A stretch of DNA of 64,000 nucleotides from Brassica napus (Eukaryota; Streptophyta; Magnoliopsida; Brassicales; Brassicaceae), in the NCBI RefSeq assembly GCF_020379485.1, contig NC_063435.1:992001-1056000 (forward strand). The letters are read 5' to 3'. Position 1 is the stretch's first letter. Each line of letters opens with the position of its first letter. This document shows positions 46,166 through 57,388 of the stretch, piece after piece. The notes beneath the pieces are model-generated. The model worked only from the letters and a program-made list of their open reading frames with translations. It did no database searches and was not told where the DNA came from. The position numbers were made by a program, and so were the translations under genes.

Positions 46166-46244
<79 letters not shown>

Positions 46245-48150
46245 CATAATTTGAAGCCTTTGCGTATGCATCAAGTGTAAACGGTCAAGTGGTTTTAATG
46301 CCTTGTAGAAGTTATTGCGCTCTGCACCCTAGCTGGGTTTTGTTGGGAAGGATTAGAAGAAGAGAACCCGATCTCTACATAAAAACTTGTAGTAAAATGA
46401 TGCTCTTAGCATTAACTTATTACACTTGGAGACTTAAGCACGATTTTTATTATTTTAAAAATTTCTGGATCGTATTCAGACATGTCAATCTAAAATGTAC
46501 ATCGAAAATTCCTTACTACTGCATTTGTATCAGCTAGATTGCTATACTCGGATGCAATGTGTATCTATCACTGCTTCTAATAATTTTGGTTCTAAAACGA
46601 AAGACATATATAATCATCTTCTTTGCGTGTTTTAGAAAACACACTACTATAATCTACACTGTACTATATGATCACTCTATATTTGAAGAGAATGTGCTAA
46701 TGACCAGAGGATTGCGTGCGTTTTAGCGTCTCTAAATAAACATGTGAAAAGCACATGTCTCAAGAATATACAAATCGGGTATTTTACCCAGATGACTTTT
46801 TTTTGGTAAAACCGTAAAAGTATTCAGTTGACATTTGAAAGTAGATAAACACTAATAGAAACAAGTGCGAAACCTTCCCTTTACGTATCCTTCCCTCTAA
46901 TAGAAAGCCACCTGCGTTGACAATAAAATGACATTTTATTAGCAATGGAGAAAATTTAAAGTGGCAATCATTATTCAAAGAATTACGAGATACATGGCCT
47001 GCGTTAAGTTAAAACACTAATTCCAGACACCAAGGCTGCAACTTGATTTCCATTTCATGAAATGGAATAATCACTTCTATATAAAATTTTTAACTGCAAC
47101 TAGATTGTTCTTTTTTGAAAAGAATGATATGGAGTAACTTAGTCCATTTGTTCTATTATTGATCTCACAATTTAAATTGAATATAATATAATACCCCTTC
47201 AATCAATTTCACAAACATTCTAAAAAATACAAAGAAAAGCATTCATAAACATTTCCTTATAATTAATTTTGATCTTGAATGAACAGAATAAATATATTCA
47301 ATTTTTAAACTGATTCCATAAATTTCATTCCATCTACTTTATCCCCTTGATTCTATGAAATTGAATATTCAATTAATTTAAAAAGAACTAAAAAATGCAA
47401 ATAAAAATATTCCACAACAATTATGATAAAAACAAATGAAGTGAATCTTTTTCATTTTTCTATTACATTCGTTTTTTCTTATTACATTTCTCTTAATTCT
47501 ATTTAGGTTTACTATTATAGCCCAAATTCTATAGGGCATCGTTACATAAATACAAACTTATAGTGAAGTAATATGTACAACTTTATAACATTGTATGTTA
47601 AGGGTTCAAAACCCAGGTTAATATATTTTGTAATTTTATATTCCTTTTTATGGGATAACAATTAATCTTAATTATTCTTTAAAGGCAATCCAATACATAG
47701 AACTGGCCTGAGAGAGTGAGAGATAATTAAGTTGTTAGTTGTTTTATTTAATATATCTTCTCATGCTGAACAAAAAATAATAAACCAAATCATCTTCTCA
47801 TTTCTGAAGACCATCAAACGAAGCCATAAAGTATTCAAAGGTTACAACGAATTGACGTGCGAGCAGAGTTGAATTGTCAAGGATGAACCATCATAATATC
47901 ATATCACCTTTTTTCATATGTACATGCTGGAGCACCTCGCAAATTAATATGTTACTTTGTGGAAATAATACAAAACATGCAATTGTCAACTTGGACTAAC
48001 TTGTAACCAACCAAACAATACCAACCACACATTTAACTAACCACACTAATTTTTTTCTTTCTTTCTTATCTTTCAATTTTTGTTTTTTTTGTTTTGTTTT
48101 AAAGAACAACTACGAAAGAAGAACTATGAATACTTTTCGTAGCTTAATAG
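45235..48150. other. Gene-free spacer
   Basis: AT-rich sequence with an AT microsatellite and no recognisable gene. Open frames at 46289-46537 and 46784-46978 are short and unsupported. The last 150 bases are the 3' flank of the minus-strand DUF4228 gene. Confidence 0.4.
46169..46242. repeat. (AT)37 microsatellite
   Basis: An uninterrupted run of 37 AT units, 74 bp. Likely polymorphic in length. Confidence 0.95.
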
Positions 48151-48825
48151 TCATTTCACTTCTTGTTGCCTTCGAATAATCCCCAAGAACCTTAATGGAG
48201 AAACCCTAGTCTCATGCTCCGAGATCGTCTGCAACTTGGGTGACCATATGTGTTCTCTCGTTCCCACAAGCTGATCATACTGCTTCTTTAGCTCGGGAGA
48301 ATTACAAATCTCACTGCTTTCACCACACTCCATTATTACCTCTCCTTTGGTGCGCATGTTTCTGTTTTTACATATAAGACTCATGATAAAAACAGGAGAA
48401 ACTTTTATCAAAACCTTCCCGTTTACTCCCTTAGAATACTCGAACGGTGGTGGACTCGACGGGGCGGTGAAATTCAACGTTGGTTGATTAGTAGACGGAA
48501 CTTTTTCATCAAGATTAGAGTTGAAGATGGAGAGACACGAAGTGGTTAAGATTCTATAGGCGAAACGTTCGATCGGTAAGACGAAGTAGGTTTGACCTGG
48601 GAGTAGATAGTCGTCCATGGCTAGAGCTGGAACGGGACGGCCGATGAAGAATGAATCTGCATGGCACACGATTTGATCGGAAAACTCGAACATGATCTCT
48701 CCGGCGACGTGTTTTTTGGAGTCACATAGGGTTTTGGTTGATCCTTGCTCGAAGAAAACTAGCGTGACTATTGCTTGGCGTCTACGGAGGATAGGGATAC
48801 AAGAATTGATGAGAGATTTTGCCAT
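48151..48825 (-). CDS. DUF4228 (PADRE) domain protein
   Basis: Single-exon gene of 224 aa. The N-terminus MAKSLINSCIPILRRR is followed by a DUF4228/PADRE core: a hydrophobic strand (AIVTLVFFEQGSTKTL), the gating motif HVAGEIMFEFSDQIVCHADSFF, and LPGQTYFVLPIERF near residue 80. The rest is low complexity and probably disordered, with a conserved-looking end VSPLRFLGIIRR. PADRE genes are small plant genes whose transcripts respond to pathogens and abiotic stress; biochemical role unknown. The position matches At5g12340. A TATA box lies 72-79 bases upstream of the ATG. Confidence 0.88.
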   Translation of the reverse strand: MAKSLINSCIPILRRRQAIVTLVFFEQGSTKTLCDSKKHVAGEIMFEFSDQIVCHADSFFIGRPVPALAMDDYLLPGQTYFVLPIERFAYRILTTSCLSIFNSNLDEKVPSTNQPTLNFTAPSSPPPFEYSKGVNGKVLIKVSPVFIMSLICKNRNMRTKGEVIMECGESSEICNSPELKKQYDQLVGTREHIWSPKLQTISEHETRVSPLRFLGIIRRQQEVK

Positions 48826-48896
48826 TTTTTTTGCAGAGAAATAGAGAGATTTGTATTCAAGCTGGAAAGTTATGACTTGTCGTATTAAGTGTAATG

Positions 48897-48904
48897 ATTT
48901 ATAG
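48897..48904 (-). promoter_or_regulatory. TATA box of the DUF4228 gene
   Basis: CTATAAAT on the minus strand, 72-79 bases before the ATG. Confidence 0.55.
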
Positions 48905-50574
48905 AGAGGTAGGGATTAGTCTTTATGGTCTTTGTGTTTTGTTTGTAGTTAAAAAGGTAACCCACTTGAAGGAGAGTTGACTTTGGAAGTGGTCAAACAC
49001 TCCAAGATTTGCTTCTACATATGATTTATCATGTCGGTTCTTTGGTCAATCCTCTCGGCTTTGAATATTTGATCCTCCTCCTCTCTCTTTGTTTGAGGCT
49101 ATATTATAATTCCATAGATGAATCTTTTTTCACATTTTTTTGTTTTAATTGCATTTTATAATGTTTTAATTCGAAATATTACATAAACTCGTGGAAGTGG
49201 TTACACAGAAACTAGTATTAAATATTATATTAATTTGTTTGAATATCTTGTACTATCTCATTACAGCACGTTGATCTCGTGTCTTATTTCATGACGACTG
49301 TACAGAAGGGAAGAATTATACAATGGTCCAGATACGTAGTCCCTTATTATCTCTGTTATCTATTTCTCTGTTCATATTGTCCATAATCATCAAACATATC
49401 CAAATTATGGTTTAGTGTATTTAACCTTTTCGAAATCCCATGCTTCACATGTCGCCTTTGTATCTTCACTTTAAAAGAAAACAACTTGAACGAGCGAGGG
49501 TTAACTTATGTTTCATAAGGGTCCTAATTATCGAAACTTTATACATCATTTTATCATATTTTCATATAAAATTTTACCTCCCAAAAATATAGTTTCAAAC
49601 TAGAGACCCCATATTTGATTAAATGGAGAAAAGGTGAGAGGCTTTATCTCGGTTTTTAAATTTAGTTTATTAATTTTTTAAATTAGTTTAGAATTTCCAA
49701 AAAGAAAATTTTAAAATTTATAAGAGAATCAAATAATAATATAATCTGTCATATACACCTAAAAAGTATTAACGTACATATGTGTAAAAATCTATAAACG
49801 GGCCAATATAAAAAAAATCATTAAACGGGCCTTCAACCGGAAGGATGATGGTAGGCTAACGTGTCCAAAATAACTATAGTTTAATGACACGGGCCTTATT
49901 CAAACGCACGCCTATTTTGTTTCAGCAGAAATACACATAAAACCCCATTAATATAGATACACACACAGGCTGGTGCTGCTTTTCTTTAAACATTTGTTAA
50001 AATTCTCTCGTTTATATTAGTAAAAGTCTTCTTATAAAAATAAAATATTTGGGTCATTATCCGAAGACATACAAATTGAACTAAGATGTTGAAATTCAAC
50101 AACTGACTAACACAAATTCTTACTAATTTTTTTTTCTTTTCAAAATTTATATAATCTATAATGTAAAATTGTAAATAGTATGAGTTAAGTCTTCTTAACA
50201 CAAGTTAAATGATTGACTTAGACCCTTAAGCAAATTAAAGAAAAAAGGAATCAAAAAAAAAAAAAAAAGAAGAAGAGTGATTTGTTTCTCTCCTTTTGCT
50301 TTCTCTCCTTCCCTCTAAAGTGCGTAACAGAAGAAGAAGAAGAAGATCATCGTCTTCTCTAGATTCTACACTTCCTCTCTCGCGTCTTGCAGCACCTACA
50401 AGAGCTCCGATTCCTCTTGCTTGGACGGCGTCTACAAAGGTTGCTTGCTTCTCCGTTAATCAGAGGGAAGCAAACGATTTCGGGAGCTGCTTCATCGACG
50501 ATCATCGAGATGAACCCCGTGAATGTGTAGATTAGTCTTTCGAATTTCAGCAAAGTGGAGATTTCAGCTTGTGT
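48905..50574. other. Divergent promoter region, DUF4228 / RCC1-FYVE
   Basis: Spacer with GGGCC/GGCCC motifs at about 49800-49892 and a CT-rich leader at 50280-50320 before the RCC1-FYVE gene. A CAG acceptor at about 50550 suggests a 5' UTR intron. The open frame 50296-50535 is leader sequence, not a gene. No repeat is recognised. Confidence 0.45.
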
Positions 50575-53500
50575 ATGTCGAGAAACGGGAGGATGGCGTC
50601 GGATCTTAGCAGAGCTGTTCCCGTCGAGAGAGATATCGAGCAGGTTGTTTGTTTTATCGCCTTCTCCCATTTCGATTCTTGCTATGTAGCTCTTAGGTTA
50701 GAGACGAGTGTTTGTTGTTGCTGCCTAGGCGAATCTTCGATTGCATATGAAGTGTAGTTTAATCCTCGACTCGTATGCTTGATTCAAGCTATTGGTTCAG
50801 TCTACGTGAATTGTTTTTGGTTCTCGTTTGTGGAATCAGCTTGGAGTTTTATTAGATTCATTTATCATATGGAGCTAGAGTTGTTGAATGTCTTTTATAT
50901 TTATTGTTATTTGCTGAGATTGCAAAAGATTCACTTATTTTGCTTGTGGATTATGCTATTTGACTGACTCAGGCAATCATTGCTCTGAAGAAGGGAGCTT
51001 ACTTGCTAAAGTATGGAAGAAGAGGGAAGCCTAAGTTCTGCCCTTTTCGCCTTTCTAATGTAAGCTGTTTTTGGTTTTATTTACTTAAATCTATTGCCAG
51101 CATTGCTCTACGGTGATATGCTTTTTTTTTTTTCATAACTTAACTTACATGTAGCTCATTGTTTGGTGTTTTAAGAGATAGTTTGCCTGTGAATTTCAGG
51201 ATGAAACTGTTTTGATATGGTTCTCCGGAAAGGAGGAGAAACGTCTGAAGCTAAGCCATGTTTCTAGGATCATATCTGGACAACGCACTGTAAGCTGAGA
51301 GCCGTGTTTCGTTCTTTCCCTCTCTCTTTATGGTCTTTTATGCAACTTTCCATGTGCCTTACTTATCTTACGGTGATATTATTCTGATATCTAGCATTTG
51401 TGACTCTCTTGTAGCCTATTTTTCAAAGGTATCCTCGTCCCGAGAAGGAATATCAGTCTTTTTCACTAATATACAGCGAGAGGTCTTTGGATGTGGTGAG
51501 ATTTTTCTTAAACCATTTAGTCGTTTACTTTTTTTTTTCCGCTTCTGATATAAAACAATCACTCTGTCATCCGAAATGTCACTGTGGTTTTCAAGGTTAA
51601 TTAATATGGTGGTAGGGTTTTTTTTGGTAGATCTGCAAGGATAAAGATGAGGCTGAGGTGTGGTTTAGTGGTCTTAAAGCCTTGATTTCGCATTTCCGTC
51701 AAAGAACTAGGAGGACTGAATCAAGAAGTGATGGGACACCATCTGAAGCTAACAGCCCAATGACATATACCCGGAGAAGCTCTCCTTTGCACTCTCCATT
51801 TAGCAGCAATGACAGTTTGCAGAAGGTTGTAGAAATTTTTTTCCGTGTACACACTTTCGTGCATTTCAACACTAAAGACGTCTTCATTTTATCTTTCAGG
51901 ATGGTTCTGATCACCTTCGCATTCACAGTCCTTTTGAGAGCCCGCCTAAGCTTGACAAGGCATTATCGGACATGGCATTATATGCAGTTCCTCCAAAAAG
52001 ATTTTATCCCTCAGATTCTGGAACTATTTCAGTTCATTCTGGAGGGTCAGATAGTATGCATGGACATATGAGGGGTACGGGCATGGATGCTTTTAGAGTT
52101 AGTATGTCAAGTGCTGTTAGTTCCTCGAGTCACGGCTCTGGTCATGATGAGGGAGATGCGTTAGGAGATGTTTTCATCTGGGGAGAAGGCATAGGAGAAG
52201 GTGTTTTGGGTGGTGGAAACCGTAGAGTTGGAAGTTCGTTTGACATAAAAATGGATTCCTTATTGCCAAAAGCTTTAGAATCTACAATAGTACTTGACGT
52301 CCAAAATATTGCTTGTGGTGGACAGCATGCTGTCCTTGCGACAAAACAAGGAGAATGTTTTTCTTGGGGAGAGGAGTCTGAAGGCAGGCTTGGCCATGGT
52401 GTTGACTCCAATATTCAAAATCCTAAGCTAATCGATGCACTTAACACCACAAATATTGAGCTTGTAGCTTGTGGAGAGTTCCATAGCTGTGCAGTTACTC
52501 TTTCCGGGGATTTGTATACCTGGGGAAAAGGAGATTTTGGTGTTCTTGGACATGGAAATGAAGTCAGTCATTGGGTCCCTAAGAGAGTTAACTTTCTGTT
52601 GGAAGGGATACATGTATCATCCATCGCTTGTGGACCTTACCACACAGCAGTTGTGACCTCTGCTGGGCAGTTGTTTACTTTCGGTGATGGGACTTTTGGC
52701 GTTTTGGGCCACGGAGACAGGAAAAGTGTTTTCACACCTCGGGAGGTTGATTCTTTGAAAGGTCTTCGCACTGTCCGGGCAGCCTGTGGTGTATGGCACA
52801 CAGCAGCAGTTGTGGAAGTCATGGTTGGGAGCTCGAGCTCGAGTAATTGCTCTTCTGGGAAGCTCTTCACATGGGGTGATGGCGATAAGTGTCGTCTTGG
52901 TCATGGCAATAAAGAACCAAAACTTGTGCCTACCTGTGTTGCTGCTCTTGTTGAACCCAATTTTTGTCAAGTGGCATGTGGGCACAGTTTAACGGTTGCA
53001 CTGACAACATCAGGCGAAGTCTATACTATGGGCAGTCCTGTCTATGGTCAGCTGGGAAACTCACATGCAGATGGAAAAGTTCCAAACCGTGTCGAAGGTA
53101 AACTTCACAAGAGTTTTGTCGAAGAGATTGCCTGCGGTGCTTATCATGTTGCAGTCTTAACTGCGAAGACAGAGGTTTACACCTGGGGAAAGGGATCAAA
53201 TGGTAGACTTGGTCATGGGGATGTAGATGACAGAAACTCGCCTACATTGGTAGAGTCGCTAAAGGATAAACAGGTGAAAAGTATTGCATGTGGAACTAAC
53301 TTCACAGCAGCTGTCTGCATTCACAGATGGGCATCGGGGATGGACCAGTCCATGTGTTCAGGTTGCCGTCAGCCCTTCAATTTCAAGAGAAAGAGGCACA
53401 ACTGCTATAACTGCGGACTAGTGTTTTGCCATTCGTGCACTAACAAAAAGTCTCTGAAGGCTTGTATGGCACCGAACCCGAACAAACCATATCGAGTGTG

Positions 53501-54934
53501 TGACAAGTGCTTTAACAAATTGAAAAAGACCATGGAAACTGATTCATCGTCTCATTCTTCTCTGAGTAGAAGAGGAAGCATTAACCAGGGATCAGATACC
53601 ATATACAAAGACGACAAGTTGGATTCTAGATCCGATGGACAGTTAGCTAGATTTTCACTGATGGACTCCATGAAACAAGTGGACAATCGACATAAGAAGA
53701 ACAAGAAATACGAATTCAATAGTAGCCGTGTCTCGCCTATACCAAGTAGAAGCTCTCAACGTGGTGCGCTTAACATAGTCAAGACTTTCAATCCAGTGTT
53801 TGGAGCATCAAAGAAGTTCTTCTCAGCTTCTGTTCCTGGTTCTCGAATTGTGTCTCGGGCAACTTCTCCAGTATCAAGACGTCCCAGTCCACCACGTTCA
53901 ACAACACCAACTCCCACTCTTTCGGGACTTACCACACCGAGAATTGTAGTGGATGATACTAAGAGAACCAGTGATAATCTTAGCCAAGAGGTTGTTAAGC
54001 TAAGATCTCAAGTAAGCTTCCTCTCGACCATCTTTTGTTTTTTCTGGATCTTAATATGTTGATGAGATCATGCTATTTGAAGCGTGCTTGGCTGCCACCA
54101 ATTTTAATTTACTGCCTGAGTTTCTCTTTGTGATTGCTTCTTTGCTAACAAGTAGATGTGATCAGGTTGAAAGTCTTACAAGGAAGGCACAATTCCAAGA
54201 AGTTGAGCTGGAAAGAACAGCCAAGCAACTCAAAGAGGCGTTGGCAATCGCTAGCGAAGAAACCACAAGATGCAAGGCAGCAAAAGAAGTGATCAAATCA
54301 CTTACCGCTCAAGTAAAATTTCAAAGCTCCAAAAAAATAAAGACATAGTTTACGCAATAACTACTGATTTCTTATGACTGATTATAAGCATCAACAAAAC
54401 TATGCAGCTGAAAGACATGGCTGAGAGGTTACCCGTTGGCTCAGCTCCAGCTCGAGCTATAAAGTCTCCTTCGTCTCTTAATTCATTTGGTTCCAGCCCT
54501 GGTCGCATTGACCCTTTTAATATCTTAAACCGACCAAACAGTCAAGAATCCACCGAGCCAAATGGAGTAAATACCCCAATGTTTTCTAATGGGACCATTA
54601 CACCTGTGTTTGGTAACGGTGAAGCAACGAATGAAGCACAGAACGAGAAGGAATGGGTTGAACAAGACGAGCCTGGTGTCTACATCACTCTAACAGCCTT
54701 AGCCGGAGGTGCAAGAGACCTCAAACGCGTCCGTTTCAGGTAACAATTATATCTTATTTACGCCTAAAAAAGAAAGAGTCAGTTATTTTGCTTGACCGTT
54801 TTGTTTTGGATAACAGCCGAAAAAAGTTCAGTGAGAAACAAGCGGAACAGTGGTGGGCAGATAACAGAGGAAGAGTTTATGAACAATACAATGTTCGAAT
54901 CGTTGACAAATCCAACGAGGAAATGCCTCGGTGA
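50575..54934 (+). CDS. PH-RCC1-FYVE-BRX protein (PRAF family)
   Basis: Nine coding exons: 50575-50643, 50973-51059, 51200-51289, 51415-51495, 51631-51825, 51900-54011, 54166-54312, 54408-54739 and 54817-54934. They give 1,076 aa, almost the Arabidopsis length. A PH-like domain spans about 24-135 (LKKGAYLLKYGRRGKPKFCP). RCC1 repeats span about 265-650, with recurrent WG/LGHG motifs (TWGKGDFGVLGHGNE). The FYVE-type zinc finger at about 659-712 contains CSGCRQPFNFKRKRHNCYNC and ends VCDKCF. A coiled coil spans about 879-930, and a C-terminal BRX domain about 1009-1065 (PGVYITLTALAGGARDLKRV). Plant PRAF proteins bind phosphoinositides and are implicated in membrane trafficking or small-GTPase exchange; the substrate is unsettled. 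The position matches At5g12350. Exon 6 alone encodes two thirds of the protein. Confidence 0.95.
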
Positions 54935-55538
54935 AACTCTTTAACCACTTCTCTTATTTTTATCCCACGTCCGAGTCAGGTGAGTGCAGGAATCTCGGGA
55001 TATAACAACAGGTTTATAACATATAATATAGAGAGAAAATTAGATGTTTTTAAAGTGTTGACGTGCTTCTTACGTTGTAGTTTGGGGGATTTGTGTGGTT
55101 TTTGTTGTGAGAAGGTTTGTATATTCTTTGTGAAGAGGAAAGTATTTGTACGACTGATTGAGTATAAGGGATCAACGTAGCAAAGCAGTGACTGGTTCAA
55201 GTGTTTGATGCAATCAACACATAAATAATGGTTTCAGATTGAAAAGAGGACATGAAGTTGAGGGTATAGAGCAAAGCAAATGACTGGTTCAAGTGGCTTT
55301 TCTTCTAGCCTTGCTACGACATGTAGGAATCTAAAGTTCATTCATACTGAAATTAAAACCTGATAAGAGTAGCATTTCTTCTAATTTCTGCTGAAGTAAT
55401 AATAAAATTTCTGTATGTATGATCAGTAATGTTGTTTATGTATTCATAGTAAAACTAGAATTACAAGTCATTTGTTTAGACAATTCTTCCAAGAACAGGG
55501 AAACATGCGCATATGTACGGGTTCTTTCCTTCTCAGCC
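54935..55538. other. Convergent 3' flanks (RCC1-FYVE and FIS1B)
   Basis: Holds both 3' UTRs; an AATAAAATT poly(A)-like signal lies near 55391. No gene is seen. Confidence 0.5.
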
Positions 55539-56399
55539 TCAGCGTAGCAAGGCTGCGGCAATACCAGCAACAACCCCAACAGCAGTAACAGCAATTCCAA
55601 CGCCAATAACACCATCTGCTTACATAAAAAAAAAATAGAGATTTAAATGGATTAGAAACGGCACAAGTACCATCTATGTATGTGGTTGTTTACCTTTCAC
55701 AATGCGGTCCTCTATAGCCGTTTTTAGCGTCTGAGCCTGTCCCCACTGTGGTTCCACCTAAAAAAAAAGCATCCATGAATACATCAACAACAATAAAAAC
55801 ATTCTTGACTATCCATATGGATAAGAGATGATCAAACCTCCAAACAGCGTTCTACACATTCCCGGCTTCTTGAAAAATCGCTGCTTCGATAGTAACCAAG
55901 AGCAAGGAGATATAGCTTCTCTCTAAGATTCATTGGACTCGTATCACTAACCACCGAAGCTGCAAAACAAAGCAGAAACACATTCGAAGGCTATAGACAT
56001 TTCTTAAGAACTTTAATAATTAAAAAAAATAAAGATTTATACCTTCAAGCATTGATATACCACGCTGTATATCCGCATGTATCTTCGAATGAACAAGAGC
56101 CCATGATAGACGCATAATGCATTCCTTTTTAAGCCCTTCGTCTTGGCCTTTCTGAGCCTCTGCAAGCTCTTTCTCACATCCCTGAGAATGAACAAACGCC
56201 TTATGTTTATCACACACATACAAAAAATCTGTAAAACATGTCGTGATCTAGAGGTTCCTATGCGGTGGATTGTGAATCATAATAAAGTTACCGAGATGAT
56301 GTCGGTGTCGCACAGGGGGAATTCATCTGTGGAGCCTGAGGCAGCGCCGGAGAAGAAGCCGGAGACGGAATCGAAAACTTTACCTATCGTCGCGTCCAT
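55539..56399 (-). CDS. FIS1B: Mitochondrial/peroxisomal fission 1 protein B
   Basis: Five coding exons: 56292-56399, 56043-56181, 55838-55959, 55694-55757 and 55539-55615, giving 169 aa. The cytosolic TPR-like helical bundle covers about residues 37-125 (GCEKELAEAQKGQDEGLKKE; IMRLSWALVHSKIHADIQRG; LREKLYLLALGYYRSSDFSR). A single C-terminal membrane anchor spans about 147-168 (GVIGVGIAVTAVGVVAGIAA), with a short basic tail ending LLR. FIS1 is a tail-anchored adaptor for dynamin-related proteins in division of mitochondria and peroxisomes. Position (At5g12390) favours FIS1B over FIS1A. The last exon begins two codons into the anchor. Confidence 0.93.
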
Positions 56400-57388
56400 T
56401 TCTTGTCGCAGCTGCAAGAGTTTCTCCCGACCAGAAACAAAAGTTATGCCTTAAATTTGAGTTTTTTATTTTAAAAGTTATGCCTTAACACTAATTAAGG
56501 ATTTTTTTATTCTTTAGCTTTGCCAGCTTGTATCATCAAACTTTGACTTTATTTAAGGTTTAAATTTTTTTTTTATATATTTAAGGTTTAAATCTACTAT
56601 GACCTTTATTTTCAAACAAAAAATATCTACTATTACCTTTATTTTTTCTTTAACTTTAGTTTATTATATTTTAAATATATAAAAATATTATATAGATAAT
56701 ACTGAAACCAGAAGTTTTTATTTGTACAGTATATAACAATTCAAGTATACCATTTTGAATCAATTCATAAAAATTAAAATTGATTAACTAATCTATTTTT
56801 TAAAGCAATAGCATAGTTATTAATACATATTTTTCTATGAGACTAGAAACTCATACATTTTGATGTATAAAATCATTGCTAAATTATTATTTAGCTTTTA
56901 TAACTGTTTTAACATTCTTTTTATCAGACTATTATAATATATATTTATGTAAAATAATCATCTGCAAGATAAAAAAAATCTAAATAATTTGTTCCTATAA
57001 ACAATGGCCTAATATTCCGAAAGAAATTATACTCTACTATATCTGTTTTTGTAAAAGGTGTAAAAAAAACATATCCCACTTTGACCAGAAAAAGAGGAAA
57101 AAATAATTTAAAAAAGAAAAGGAGTGTGGGAGGTGATAGCTTCCTCTTCCTAACATTGACCAACCTCTCTTTTGTCTCTTCCTTCCTTCACTTGAGAGAA
57201 TACGTTAAAGCGTTACTCTCTACACAATTCTCTTTCTACCTTTCCTCCTTCCCTCTCTCTCTCTCTCTCCTGCCTGCACGTTGTTAGCGTTTCTAGAAAA
57301 AAAAAAGAAAAAAATCTCAGCGCTTATTTTTGACGGCCCAATGAGCTTCCTTCGCTTCGTTTGTTAACAGATTCGAAGCTCACATCAA
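56400..57388. other. Divergent promoter region, FIS1B / DDT-PHD
   Basis: AT-rich spacer without repeats. A CT tract at about 57255-57270 and a GGCCCAATG site II-like motif at about 57339 lie within 140 bases of the DDT-PHD start codon, in its leader or core promoter. Confidence 0.45.

Noticed and set aside
46169..46242. AT run as a possible origin or matrix attachment site
   Set aside because: A simple dinucleotide repeat; nothing else supports such a role.
47585..47640. GGGTTCAAAACCC resembling tRNA box B
   Set aside because: No box A or cloverleaf fits around it.
50296..50535. 79-codon frame upstream of the RCC1-FYVE gene
   Set aside because: Lies in the probable 5' leader, low-complexity Arg/Ser, and ends before the true start.
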